Part shown: piece by piece, positions 23,959 through 34,088 of the stretch
Numbering within the stretch: position 1 is the first letter of the stretch
How the letters are laid out: each line of letters begins with the position of its first letter
Assembly: GCA_030748435.1 (NCBI GenBank)
Contig: JASMLZ010000051.1
Location: forward strand, 1-47,018
Source of the DNA: Gammaproteobacteria bacterium
GTDB lineage: Bacteria > Pseudomonadota > Gammaproteobacteria > Pseudomonadales > Balneatricaceae
Direction of reading: 5' to 3'
DNA length: 47,018 bases
Translations under genes and position numbers: made by a program
The notes under the pieces: model-generated
Database searches by the model: none
Seen by the model: only the letters and a program-made list of their open reading frames with translations
Told to the model about the DNA's origin: nothing

Positions 23959-26865
23959 ATGTCCACCCCCGAACAGCTCCCGCAAGCGACAAGCCTGCCA
24001 ATACAGCAGATCTGCTTTGATGTATTGCAGGAAAAATATGCCAAAGAAGCAGAAAAAAATCTTGATGGCATAGCCATGATGCACGCCATCCGCCAACGGG
24101 TCGCTACAGCCCTGGCCCAGGTTGAAAATACCCCCGCCGACTATGTAGATATTTTTATGCGCACCATGGAGGCGGGATTTATTGCTGGCGGCAGAGTCAA
24201 CTCTGCGGCTGGTACCAAACTTAAGCACGCCACCTTGATCAATTGTTTTGTTCAGCCTGTAGGCGACTCAATCTCATCCCAACACAAGGGCAAAGCCGGC
24301 ATTTATTCAGCCCTGAAAGATGCCGCCGAAACCATGCGCCGTGGCGGCGGTGTAGGCTATGATTTCTCGTCTATCCGCCCTCAGGGTGCGTTGGTAAAAG
24401 GCACCTCCAGCAGTGCCTCAGGCCCAGTAAGTTATATGCAAGTGTTTAACCAGTCTTGTGCCACAGTAGAGTCTGCCGGAGCACGCCGGGGCGCACAAAT
24501 GGGGGTCTTGCGTATTGATCATCCGGATATACTGGAATTTGTCAGCGCCAAGTTACAAGCCACCAGCTTGAACAACTTCAATATCTCCGTGGCCGTTACC
24601 AATGATTTTATGCAAGCCATGCAACAGGGTGAAACCTTTGAACTGGTGCATGAGGCTGAACCAGCCGAAGCTCTGCAAGCAGCAGGAGCCTACCAGCGTG
24701 AAGATGGCCAATGGGTTTATCGGCAGGTAGATCCGCAGGCGATCTGGGCGGCTATTATGGATAATACCTATCAGGCTGCAGAGCCAGGGGTATTGTTTAT
24801 TGACCAGATTAATCAGGAAAATAACCTGCACTATTGCGAAACCATTGAAGCCACCAACCCCTGTGGCGAGATACCCATTCCTGACTACGGCTGTTGCTGC
24901 CTGGGTTCTGTCAACCTTACTGCTTTTGTGCAGCAACCATTTAGCCCAGAGGTAGCATTTGACTTTGCAGGCTTTGCCCAAGTGGTCACACATGCCGTAC
25001 GCATGCTCGACAATGTACTTACTGCCTCGGCCTGGCCTCTGGCCAAGCAGCAAAAAGAAGCCCAAAATAAACGCCGTATTGGCCTGGGCTACACTGGTCT
25101 GGGAGATACTCTGATTGAAATGGGACTGGCTTATAATAGCGAAGCAGCCAGAGAGTTTGCCGCCCGCCTGACCGAGTATATGCGTGATACGGCATATCGT
25201 GCTTCCATCGAATTAGCCAAAGAAAAAGGCGCCTTCCCCCTATTTGAGGCCGAAGCCTATCTGGACAGTGCTTTTTGTCAGCGCCTACCGGAAGATATTC
25301 GGGCTGATATTCGAACCTATGGCATTCGCAACTCTCACCTGCTTAGTATTGCCCCCACTGGCACCATTTCTCTGGCCTTTGCCGATAATGCCTCCAATGG
25401 CATAGAACCGGCCTTTGCCTGGTATTACACACGTACCAAACGCATGGCTGATGGCACTAGTCTGGACTATCCAGTGGAAGATCATGCCTATCGAGTATGG
25501 CAATCTCTGCATGGTGATGGCAGCAAAGAACAACCTTTACCGCCAGCTTTTGTCAGTGCTCTGGAAATCAGCGCCCGTGACCATATGTTAATGCAAGCCG
25601 CTATTCAGCCATTTATCGATGCCGCTATTAGTAAAACCGTCAATGTACCGGAAGACTATCCTTTTACCCAGTTCGCCGACCTTTACGCTGATGCCTGGCG
25701 TGCTGGCCTCAAGGGCATTACCACCTATCGGCCCAACGCCATACTGGGCAGTGTATTAACTGTGGAGAGCGCCCCCAAAGCCGAAAATAACGACAATCTT
25801 GACCAATCGGAACCTAATCGCAAACTGCAAATTAGCGCCACACCTGAAGTGGCACTAGCCAGCTTAAGGTGGCCAGAGCGCCCAGAATTTGCCACCGGCA
25901 ATCCCGGTGTAACCTATATGGTAGGCAGTAAGAATGATCCTGCCAGCTCGCGCTTTGCCCTGTTTATCGGTCACACAGAAAACGGTAAAAACCATCCCTT
26001 TGAAGTATGGGTAAACGGCGCTGAGCAGCCCAGAGGCCTAACCGCAGTGGCGAAAAATCTCTCTATGGATATGCGTAGTGAAGACCACGAATGGCTGAAG
26101 CTCAAGCTCAATAGCCTTAGCAAAACCGCTGGTGTGCCCTTCGATCTGGCTATGCCACCAACCGGCCAGCAGGTGCGAGTACCGGGTAATGTAGCCGCCA
26201 TGGCGAAGCTAATTGACTATCGTTGCCAACAACTGGGGGCCTTTGATGAAAACCAGACCCATGCCCCTTTGGTAGCAGCCATGTTCAGCCGCAAAGAACC
26301 AAAAAGTGGCACCACAGGCACCCTTAGCTGGACCGTGGATGTACACAACCCCACCACCGGCGATGACTTTGCCATGTTTGTCAAAGAATGTCTGTTACCA
26401 GACGGTTCCCATCGGCCCTACAGTGTCTGGTTATCTGGCTCATACCCATTGGACTTTAATGGCTTAACCAAGTCCCTAAGCCTAGATATGCGCGTGCTGG
26501 ACCCAGCCTGGATTGGCAAAAAACTGCGCGGTTTAAGGGATCTGCGTGAAGCTCAGGGAGACTTTTTCGCTAAGGTGCCAGGTGAAGAAAGACAGGCTGT
26601 ACAGCCATCTACGGTTGCCTATATTGCGCGTTTGCTGATTCATCGATATGCCATGCTTGGTATTCTTGATGCTGATGGCATGCCCTTAAATCCTATGGGC
26701 ATGATGACCAGCTCCAAGTCGCAAGCCAGTGCTCAACCCAGTCAGTCAGCCAATAAGCTAACACTGATGGGCAAAGCTTGTCAGGAGTGTGGTGCCAGCG
26801 CCGTTATTCGGCGTGACGGCTGTGATTTTTGCACCGCCTGTGGGCAAATCGGCAGTTGCGGATAA
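23959..26865 (+). CDS. nrdJ: Adenosylcobalamin-dependent (class II) ribonucleotide reductase
   Basis: A 968-residue enzyme making deoxyribonucleotides with a B12 radical, with or without oxygen. Catalytic residues are visible: C96 in LINCFVQP; N300, C302 and E304 in NPCGEI; and the CCCLGSVNL cysteines about ten residues on. RRGGGVGYDFSSIRP, SIAPTGTISL and GITTYRPN are class marks. After about residue 640 there are two related repeats (GVTYMVGS...GLTAVAKNLSMDMR and SWTVDVHN...GLTKSLSLDMR). The C-terminus has a CxxC-CxxC zinc-ribbon-like tail ending GSCG, suitable for disulfide exchange. In P. aeruginosa this length is split into NrdJa and NrdJb; here it is one chain. Two NrdR boxes and an Fnr-like box lie upstream. 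Confidence 0.96.
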   Translation: MSTPEQLPQATSLPIQQICFDVLQEKYAKEAEKNLDGIAMMHAIRQRVATALAQVENTPADYVDIFMRTMEAGFIAGGRVNSAAGTKLKHATLINCFVQPVGDSISSQHKGKAGIYSALKDAAETMRRGGGVGYDFSSIRPQGALVKGTSSSASGPVSYMQVFNQSCATVESAGARRGAQMGVLRIDHPDILEFVSAKLQATSLNNFNISVAVTNDFMQAMQQGETFELVHEAEPAEALQAAGAYQREDGQWVYRQVDPQAIWAAIMDNTYQAAEPGVLFIDQINQENNLHYCETIEATNPCGEIPIPDYGCCCLGSVNLTAFVQQPFSPEVAFDFAGFAQVVTHAVRMLDNVLTASAWPLAKQQKEAQNKRRIGLGYTGLGDTLIEMGLAYNSEAAREFAARLTEYMRDTAYRASIELAKEKGAFPLFEAEAYLDSAFCQRLPEDIRADIRTYGIRNSHLLSIAPTGTISLAFADNASNGIEPAFAWYYTRTKRMADGTSLDYPVEDHAYRVWQSLHGDGSKEQPLPPAFVSALEISARDHMLMQAAIQPFIDAAISKTVNVPEDYPFTQFADLYADAWRAGLKGITTYRPNAILGSVLTVESAPKAENNDNLDQSEPNRKLQISATPEVALASLRWPERPEFATGNPGVTYMVGSKNDPASSRFALFIGHTENGKNHPFEVWVNGAEQPRGLTAVAKNLSMDMRSEDHEWLKLKLNSLSKTAGVPFDLAMPPTGQQVRVPGNVAAMAKLIDYRCQQLGAFDENQTHAPLVAAMFSRKEPKSGTTGTLSWTVDVHNPTTGDDFAMFVKECLLPDGSHRPYSVWLSGSYPLDFNGLTKSLSLDMRVLDPAWIGKKLRGLRDLREAQGDFFAKVPGEERQAVQPSTVAYIARLLIHRYAMLGILDADGMPLNPMGMMTSSKSQASAQPSQSANKLTLMGKACQECGASAVIRRDGCDFCTACGQIGSCG

Positions 26866-26874
26866 TGCCCTGCT

Positions 26875-26922
26875 GCCAATCCTGATGCGCCTGTAAAGAC
26901 ACACCAGCGCATCAGGGTTGGC
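26875..26922. terminator. Large 16-bp hairpin after nrdJ
   Basis: GCCAATCCTGATGCGC (26875-26890) pairs along its whole length with GCGCATCAGGGTTGGC (26907-26922), with one G-T wobble and a 16-base loop. It begins 9 bases after the nrdJ stop. No T-run follows on either strand, so it may protect the 3' end or stop the two convergent transcripts rather than act as a standard terminator. Confidence 0.5.
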
Positions 26923-26947
26923 ACCCAATATTGAGCTCCAACTGCAG

Positions 26948-27214
26948 TCAAAATAAATGCCTGACACCAATGCTCACCACAGCACCATCTACACTACTGA
27001 TTAAATACAGGCTTTGCAGCCAGTCTAATTGGGTATGCAGATGGGCAAAAGAATTCTGTAACTGGGTAAACCCTGCCTGCCCCACGCTCCAGTAGCACTT
27101 ATTTTCCCCAAGTGGAATACAGTCACCATAAGCCATCAGCAATTCTGATACAGAAACCGACTGTTCATAGCTGTCATCTAGGCTTTTTAGGTTAATCAAA
27201 TCTTGTTTCAACAT
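26948..27214 (-). CDS. Hypothetical 88-residue protein
   Basis: I do not recognise this family. It is a small, mildly acidic protein with no signal peptide, no clear membrane helix and two cysteines (GDCIPLGENKCYWSVG). It is believable as a gene because an unusually strong ribosome site (AAGGAGGAGGG) lies just before ATG 27214; an in-frame GTG at 27220 falls too close to that site. It sits 110 bp upstream of the pbpC stop-codon end, which is on the same strand, and is convergent with nrdJ. It could be read from pbpC transcripts. Confidence 0.55.
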   Translation of the reverse strand: MLKQDLINLKSLDDSYEQSVSVSELLMAYGDCIPLGENKCYWSVGQAGFTQLQNSFAHLHTQLDWLQSLYLISSVDGAVVSIGVRHLF

Positions 27215-27324
27215 CGTCACCCTCCTCCTTGTCTATATAGGCTATTAGAGCGCAAAATTTGCAATCAATATGGGAGCAACAATTAAAATAAATGGGAATT
27301 GCATGGAGGAATAGTGGAGATGGT

Positions 27325-29325
27325 TTAGTCGACATAGAAATTAACCGCCGCAGTTTTGTGCCGACTATCAACAATGGTTACATTATAACCGCCTCTGGAA
27401 AGAAGTTTTAAACTGCTATTGCCAGCTTGAATGTGCTGCAACGAAAGGCCGTTGACACTGACCCACAAAGGATAACGAGCACCTTTAATATCTAACGGCA
27501 CACGCAGCCCTTCTGCCTTATAATGCAACACACTGCCATCCAGAGGATAAATCATTTCCAGCTCCTGCACTGGCCTGTCAAAGCGCCTTAAGGCTATCGG
27601 CGCCGGCGCTATAACGTGTGTAGGCAACTTGCTCTGGGGCAGTATATCGATGATATTAGCCATAATCGGCACAGCCGAACTTAAACCGGTATTATTTGCT
27701 CTATGGCTGCCATCGGGTGTGCCGACCCAAACACCAAACGTATAACGGCCATTGGTCGCTAGTGCCAATGCATCACTGCCACCTGGCCCGGTGCCTGTTT
27801 TAAAGGCCACAGCCTGCTTGCTATGAGCCCCATGCAAACGGCCTGATGACCCACTATTGTTACTTAATATCCAATTTAACTGAGCCACCGTGTTAGCCGG
27901 CAATAAGCGCTGACCTGGCAGGCTAATATCATGGTAGCTGCTCAAGGGGGATACCAGCCCCTGATTACCTAAAGCACTATATAGGCTCACCAAATCATAG
28001 AGGCGTATGCCAGCACCCCCCAACACTGTGGGTAAACCCTGAGCATTACTTAACTGAATACCAGTGGCAGCTAACTTAGCCTGAAATTTTTCTGCTCCAT
28101 AACGTTGCATAACTTTTACTGCTGGTATATTCAGCGAGCGCTGCAAAGCCTTTGCCACGCTTACTGAGCCAGAAAAAGCATTGGCCATATTTTGTGGTTG
28201 GTAACCATCAATATTGGTGACACTGTCATCAATCATGGTATCAAAATAAATATCCCCATGGGCAGCAGCCAAACCATAGACAAAGGGTTTTAAGGTGGAG
28301 CCGGGGGAGCGCGTAGCGCGGATATAGTCCACCGCCCCAAAGCGGTTAAAGTCATAATAGTCCTGACTGCCTATATAGGCTTTGACCTTGCCGGTTTGAC
28401 TTTCCACCACCAATATCGCCATATTCAGCCCAGCTTGAATAGCAGTATTTTTGGCTAACGCCGCCAAGCGCGCCTGCAAATCAGCATCCACAGTAGTCTG
28501 GGAGGTCAAATCACCCCTGTGCTCTCGATACCATGCCAGATGGGGTGCCAATTTGGTAAGTTTACGCTGCTGTGTGGGCACTGCAGACAGGTTGGCCATA
28601 TGCATATAGGCGGCGCTAATAACACCTTTTTCCAGTGCCCTGTGCAGCACGTTATGGCGAGCTTGTTGAGCCCTGCCCGGGAAACGATCTGGGCGTCTGG
28701 CTTCTGGCGACTGAGGCAAGGCCACCAGCAATGCTGCCTCGGCTGGCGTTAGGGCAGAGGGCCACTTATTAAACCACACCAGACTCGCGGCGTTGACACC
28801 TTCCACATTGCCCCCAAACGGCGCCAAGGTCAGATATTTTTGCAAAATGTCGGCTTTACTAAACTGGCGCTCCAAAGCCAGTGCCTTGCGCATCTGATCC
28901 AGTTTATTCCACACAGTTCTGGGTTTTGGTTCCAGCAGGCGCACCGTTTGCATGGTCAGGGTTGAACCACCAGAAACCACGTATCCGTGGCTGATTAATT
29001 GCCCCACTGCCCGCAACATAGCCAACCAGTCTACGCCATTATGCTGCCAAAAACGCTGGTCTTCATAGGCCATTAATAAGTCCAGATAATGGCCATCCAC
29101 ATGGGCTTGCTCAGTGCGAATTCTCAGGCGTTCATCGGCCGCCAACAGCACATGCAAGAGCTCACCCTGTTCGGCTAGCAGATAGGTAGAATACTGCAAA
29201 CGGCTATGGTCGATCTTGCCCACATAGGCATGCAGCCACCCCCAACCCCAAACCGTCATGGCCAGCAACCCTGCTATCAACTGCCGCAGAGCTCGCCTGT
29301 CATATAACCAAGTAAGCATGGCCAT
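27325..29325 (-). CDS. pbpC: Penicillin-binding protein 1C
   Basis: A 666-residue bifunctional peptidoglycan synthase, anchored by one N-terminal membrane helix (about residues 15-32). The glycosyltransferase domain has the catalytic glutamate E88 in AYEDQRFWQHNGVD and VSGGSTLTMQTVRLLEP. The transpeptidase has the nucleophile S343 in SPGSTLKPF and K509-T-G. A C-terminal BiPBP_C-like domain follows (MIYPLDGSVLHY, PLWVSVNG). ATG 29325 follows the macroglobulin stop (TAG-TG-ATG), so translation is probably coupled. The pairing with an alpha-2-macroglobulin gene is the same as yfhM-pbpC in E. coli. Confidence 0.95.
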   Translation of the reverse strand: MAMLTWLYDRRALRQLIAGLLAMTVWGWGWLHAYVGKIDHSRLQYSTYLLAEQGELLHVLLAADERLRIRTEQAHVDGHYLDLLMAYEDQRFWQHNGVDWLAMLRAVGQLISHGYVVSGGSTLTMQTVRLLEPKPRTVWNKLDQMRKALALERQFSKADILQKYLTLAPFGGNVEGVNAASLVWFNKWPSALTPAEAALLVALPQSPEARRPDRFPGRAQQARHNVLHRALEKGVISAAYMHMANLSAVPTQQRKLTKLAPHLAWYREHRGDLTSQTTVDADLQARLAALAKNTAIQAGLNMAILVVESQTGKVKAYIGSQDYYDFNRFGAVDYIRATRSPGSTLKPFVYGLAAAHGDIYFDTMIDDSVTNIDGYQPQNMANAFSGSVSVAKALQRSLNIPAVKVMQRYGAEKFQAKLAATGIQLSNAQGLPTVLGGAGIRLYDLVSLYSALGNQGLVSPLSSYHDISLPGQRLLPANTVAQLNWILSNNSGSSGRLHGAHSKQAVAFKTGTGPGGSDALALATNGRYTFGVWVGTPDGSHRANNTGLSSAVPIMANIIDILPQSKLPTHVIAPAPIALRRFDRPVQELEMIYPLDGSVLHYKAEGLRVPLDIKGARYPLWVSVNGLSLQHIQAGNSSLKLLSRGGYNVTIVDSRHKTAAVNFYVD

Positions 29326-29327
29326 CA

Positions 29328-32300
29328 CTAGGGCTCAATAACCACACGCCCCTCTGCCGTATTGGCCTGATATTGGGGACGATACATATCAGCAACTCTG
29401 ACTGCTGGCACTATAAACTCACCGGGAGTCACTGCCCGCATAACATAAGCGATAGTGGATTCACCCTGATTTAAGTCGCGGTAGCCATGTTTTAGACTCC
29501 AAGCAGCAAGGTAACGATCATCTCGGAATTCCTCAAACTCTGGCTCGGTTTTAGCCAATACTGCTACTTCTGGCCTAATACCACTAAGGCGAGGAATTTC
29601 CAGTTCAAATCCGGCCGGTATGGGTGCCTCTAAAGACAACTCAACATCGGTGCCATTAGTGATCTCCAACTTGTGACGGACCAGCACTTCAGTGCCCACC
29701 TTAACCACATTAAGATCAATCTTCTCACCACTGCTGAGGTCATAATAATAGCTGTTTACGACCACGCCATTATGGCTTTGCGCCGCACTTAGGCGCTTAT
29801 TAATGCCACTGGCGTTGATGGTTAAGAACATATCCTGCTCAGACTTGTTCTTAAAGCTGCTCCAACTATCCTGTTGCCGCAAATGCTCGGCCGCTTGCGA
29901 CAGGGTCATCGTTTGCAAGTCAATACTAATAGGCAAACTGCCAGCAAGATATTCTGCTTCCCCCATCAGGTCGGCCAAGCGCAGTAACCAGGCTTTTTCC
30001 TGCGTGCTTAACCAACGCTTTTCCTGGGCTGTGGTAAACAGTTGCTGAATTTCGGCATAGGCTTTTTTCTTCTGCTCAGTAGTGCTATTGGCTACAGTCA
30101 GTGCGGCGTAGGTCGCCATGGCGGCATCACGCAAATAACTGCTGTAGTCAGTGCGATACCAACCCCCTGAGCTGTTTGGCTTAATCGACTCAGTCAACTG
30201 GGGCAGCAAAGCCGTTTGTCCCATCAAATCACTGGCCAGCAACAAGTGCACATAGACCTGTGGGCGATATGAGCCACGCACTGAGGTGGCAGCTAGATAG
30301 CGTAATTCGCCGGGGTCCAGCACACCCAATTTGGCTTGTAAATAATAGGCATAAGCCTTGGCTGCTACATTGTCTCCCCTATAGTTGCTAACATACTGCT
30401 TGGCCTGCTCCAGCATCAGTTCGGGCACATAGTGGCCACGCTTATCAGCGGCCATTAATAACTCCGTAGCATACATACTGAGCCACTCTTGCCGGTAACG
30501 CCCACCAGCCCATAAAGTAAAGCTGCCATCGCGCAATTGCATGGTGCCCAGATGAGCAATAGCCTGCTCCATATAACGCTCACGCATGGCCAGCTCGGGG
30601 CTCTGATGCCGGATATTGAGCAGCAAGTGTGACCATGCTTTACTGGTGGTTTGTTCCAGACAACCAAAGGGATAGTCATTGAGGGTTTGCGTTAACCACT
30701 TGGTGGCTACCACTGGTGCAGCTGTGGCTAGCACATCCAGACGCCGACTGCTGGCGCTTAAATCACCCACCATGCTCAATAGCATCTGCCTCTCACCTGG
30801 GGCAATATAGGCCTGCTGGTAGTGCTTTTCAAGCAAGCGGTTAAGCACCACTGTTATAGGCCAGGTATACACCTGTGGCGGTTGCCCCTTAGCCAGCACC
30901 CTTAGGCGCAGATCATGAGGCCCGGCTGTAAGGGCTTGAAGGCTGGCTGTCAGGTCTTGACGCTGCCCCTTGGCAAGGCGTATTAACTGTTGTTCGTTGG
31001 TTAATTGCAAACCAGCCGAGGTTTCCCACTGGAGTTCAATATCACTAGGTGGGAGTTCAAGGTTATGTAAACTTACGCCAATCTCAGCCCTATCGTCCAC
31101 GGCCATAAATTTAGGTAATGCCGGCTGTACCACCACCGGATTGCGCACCAGCATCTGCTGGCTGGCAGCCCCCATAGCCTGCTTATCAAAGGCCACGGCC
31201 ATAAGGCGCAAACTGCCATTAAACTGCGGTAGGGTAAAGTTAATATCCGCCTCACCATGCTTGTCCACTGTGAGCAGTTGGCTCACCAAGGCCACTGGTT
31301 TAACAAAATTTTGCATAGGCGGTGCAGTGGGGGCACCAGCATCACCATCACCACCAAAGTGCAAACGCAATTGCTCACCCTGTTGATGCTGAATCAGGTG
31401 CCCGTATAGATCCCTTAGCTCTATACCCAGACGACGCTTTTGCAAGAACCATTGGGCCGGGTCCGGGCTTTGGTAACGAGTCAATTGCAAAATGCCTTCA
31501 TCAACGGCTGCCAGCATCACCGTACTGCCCTCTGGTAGATCGGTGGCCAACTGCATAGTTACGGGCTGATTTGGCCTGACCTGTTGGGGAGCCTTAATGC
31601 TTAGCGCAGCATGCAATTCAGGCCGCTGCACTTTGATATGGCTAATACCTATAGCTCGGGCAGGGCCAACATGCCCCGCACCGGGCCGATACACACTGGC
31701 CAGAAAATACACCCCCTGCCCCCACGCAGCTGTGGCTTCGAGGTAAAGCTCTGTTTCACCCTTGGCCAAATCCACTATGCGCTCTTCGACTATGCGATCA
31801 TTAGCCACCATAAGATGTAACTGCCCAGCATAGGGCGCTTGGACTTTTAAGGGCAGGCTTTCACCTACCCGCAGTGCTTGTTTGCCGGGGGCTAACTTAA
31901 CATTATCCGGCATAGCAGACTGTGAACCGTCGGCTTGCCACCAGCCATTGCGAAAGGCTAATTGGGTACGCTGACCACTGTTGCTGTCAATCACTTCCAG
32001 ACGGTAACGCCCCCAGTCCAATATCCCCAAGTCGATACTGGCCAGACCCTTATCATTGGTAACCACCACACCATCGGCAATGATATTGCCATCAAACTTG
32101 CTCACCTTGTACTGCCAGCGCTTATGGCGATAGTACCAATGGTAGTCCCATTCTTCCTCGACCAGTTGGTAGCGCACCTTGGCTTTGGCAATAGGCTGCT
32201 GGGCGTCATTAATATTGGCAATATGGAAAAGAACCGGCTTTTGTTTGTCATAGACAGGGTAATTGTCCTGCGCCTTAATCCCCACCCAGCTAGGGAATTG

Positions 32301-34088
32301 CACGGCCGGAATAGTCATGGTGCGAGTCGCAGGGCGGCCACTGGGTTCGATCACCTTGACCCGCATATTGATTGCCAAAGCCTGCTGTTGCCAGTGCCTT
32401 TGCAGCAGGTTAGCAGGCACCTTGATGGTGGCTTGACCAGTGCTGTCGGTGCGGGTTTCCTGCAACAAAAACGTATCTGGCTTAAAGGCTTCTGCCGCGC
32501 CAAACACATACTTATCATACTGCTCAAACAAGCGTCGCTTTTGCCTGATGGTGGCGCTACTTTCTACGGCTAGATCCTGAGCTGGAGAACCATATAAATA
32601 ATCACTTTGCAGAGGGATTTCCATACCATCATTAATATATAGTGGCACCTGCTCTGGCAGGCTAACTTGGATAGTCTCTGGCACATAATCAGCCACCTCA
32701 AAAGTCATCACGCCAAGCGGGGCAGCCTCTGCACCCATATGCAACTCGGCCCGCCATTGCCCCGTTCTACCTGCCGCAGGAATGGTTAAACGCTGCTGGA
32801 AACCACCCTGCTGCAAGGCCAACAGTTGTTTAGTAAAGGCGACATCACCATCGGGACGCAAGATTTTAAGGGTTAAGGGCATATCCGGAACCGCCTGCAG
32901 GTGCTTATTACGGACTAATCCCGTAATCACCAGCTCCTCGCCCAAACGGTAGACCCCTCGTTCCGCAAACATATAGGCGTTTAACAACCCCAAAGGAGGC
33001 GCCCCGCCCACTGGGCGATCGGCTATATCCAGCGCCTGACCAGTAAGATTTAATACGGCATATTCACCCCCTTCACCCAAGTACCTTACCTGCACAGGCT
33101 GGTGGCCATACTGGCCTTGCAATATAGCCCCGCTAAATACTACCTTGCCATCACCATCTGTAGTCGCACGCGCCAATACGTCATGGTTGCGGGCCAGCAG
33201 TTCCAACGACAAACCGGCTTTGGGAGTAGCCGTGGCATAAGAACGCGCATACACATGTAAACTGTCTGCACTCTGATAGCTGGCCAGACCGATATCCGTA
33301 TAAATCAGTGTTTGCACTGGCCACTCCTGCCACCGACTCTGCCCCGTTTTTATAGCCAGCACATAGGCTCCTGGTGCCTGCCCTTGCATCACTTCCGACA
33401 AGTCCAGATTAAAGGTTTTGTGCTGATTCTTCGGACCAGTGAGGTCGATGCTGGTTGCACCAATTAACTGTGACTGTTCTTGCAGACGTTCAAGATCGTA
33501 ACCGTCTAGAGCCGCAAATAAACGCCCACTATCCATGCGGGCCTGCACCTGCTCAGGCGACAAACGCAGTACTTTTATCTCTGCCTGACCAAAGTTAACC
33601 GCGGTAACGGGCACCTGAGCATTTTGATTGGCTGGCAAAATATAGGTGGCGGTTTGAAAACGCACCTCTGGTTCACGATCTGCCACTGTAAAGCGAAAGG
33701 TAAAATCATCCGCCAACCATTGCTGATGTGCCAATGGCAGACCCGCTCGCAACGTCAGAAAATAATAACGACCGTGGCTTAATTCCCGCACACACAGCTC
33801 ACTGTCGCGCACCTGCACAGACACAGGGTGTTTGGTGCGCACTCTGGCGGTTTTCTGCAAGGCCGACTCCAAACGCACAAAATCTTCCAGATGCTGATGA
33901 TTGCCATCAACTTGATAATTAACCTGCACACAAGCCATGGGGGCGCCTGCTTGCTCTGGCATGGATAGTTTGATGGCCTTGAAATTGCTTACTGCCTCTG
34001 CCACAGCACTTATTGGCATGCTTAACATAAACAGCAAAGCAAGCAAGCGCAACAGTTGTTGAGCCCATAAATGAACAAAACCAGTCAT
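29328..34088 (-). CDS. Bacterial alpha-2-macroglobulin (protease trap, YfhM type)
   Basis: A 1586-residue periplasmic protease inhibitor. Host or competitor proteases cut a bait region, and a thioester then traps them covalently. The thioester motif is present: C1143 in FGCLEQ. MG2-like beta domains and 'AERGVYRLGEELVITGLVRNK' typify the family. The signal peptide (LLRLLALLFMLSMPISAVAEA) appears to end AVA-EA with no lipobox cysteine, unlike the lipoprotein YfhM, so it may be soluble. I chose ATG 34088, preceded by AGAGG, over ATG 34112. It is transcribed with pbpC, which may repair walls damaged when the trap is needed. Confidence 0.94.
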   Translation of the reverse strand: MTGFVHLWAQQLLRLLALLFMLSMPISAVAEAVSNFKAIKLSMPEQAGAPMACVQVNYQVDGNHQHLEDFVRLESALQKTARVRTKHPVSVQVRDSELCVRELSHGRYYFLTLRAGLPLAHQQWLADDFTFRFTVADREPEVRFQTATYILPANQNAQVPVTAVNFGQAEIKVLRLSPEQVQARMDSGRLFAALDGYDLERLQEQSQLIGATSIDLTGPKNQHKTFNLDLSEVMQGQAPGAYVLAIKTGQSRWQEWPVQTLIYTDIGLASYQSADSLHVYARSYATATPKAGLSLELLARNHDVLARATTDGDGKVVFSGAILQGQYGHQPVQVRYLGEGGEYAVLNLTGQALDIADRPVGGAPPLGLLNAYMFAERGVYRLGEELVITGLVRNKHLQAVPDMPLTLKILRPDGDVAFTKQLLALQQGGFQQRLTIPAAGRTGQWRAELHMGAEAAPLGVMTFEVADYVPETIQVSLPEQVPLYINDGMEIPLQSDYLYGSPAQDLAVESSATIRQKRRLFEQYDKYVFGAAEAFKPDTFLLQETRTDSTGQATIKVPANLLQRHWQQQALAINMRVKVIEPSGRPATRTMTIPAVQFPSWVGIKAQDNYPVYDKQKPVLFHIANINDAQQPIAKAKVRYQLVEEEWDYHWYYRHKRWQYKVSKFDGNIIADGVVVTNDKGLASIDLGILDWGRYRLEVIDSNSGQRTQLAFRNGWWQADGSQSAMPDNVKLAPGKQALRVGESLPLKVQAPYAGQLHLMVANDRIVEERIVDLAKGETELYLEATAAWGQGVYFLASVYRPGAGHVGPARAIGISHIKVQRPELHAALSIKAPQQVRPNQPVTMQLATDLPEGSTVMLAAVDEGILQLTRYQSPDPAQWFLQKRRLGIELRDLYGHLIQHQQGEQLRLHFGGDGDAGAPTAPPMQNFVKPVALVSQLLTVDKHGEADINFTLPQFNGSLRLMAVAFDKQAMGAASQQMLVRNPVVVQPALPKFMAVDDRAEIGVSLHNLELPPSDIELQWETSAGLQLTNEQQLIRLAKGQRQDLTASLQALTAGPHDLRLRVLAKGQPPQVYTWPITVVLNRLLEKHYQQAYIAPGERQMLLSMVGDLSASSRRLDVLATAAPVVATKWLTQTLNDYPFGCLEQTTSKAWSHLLLNIRHQSPELAMRERYMEQAIAHLGTMQLRDGSFTLWAGGRYRQEWLSMYATELLMAADKRGHYVPELMLEQAKQYVSNYRGDNVAAKAYAYYLQAKLGVLDPGELRYLAATSVRGSYRPQVYVHLLLASDLMGQTALLPQLTESIKPNSSGGWYRTDYSSYLRDAAMATYAALTVANSTTEQKKKAYAEIQQLFTTAQEKRWLSTQEKAWLLRLADLMGEAEYLAGSLPISIDLQTMTLSQAAEHLRQQDSWSSFKNKSEQDMFLTINASGINKRLSAAQSHNGVVVNSYYYDLSSGEKIDLNVVKVGTEVLVRHKLEITNGTDVELSLEAPIPAGFELEIPRLSGIRPEVAVLAKTEPEFEEFRDDRYLAAWSLKHGYRDLNQGESTIAYVMRAVTPGEFIVPAVRVADMYRPQYQANTAEGRVVIEP

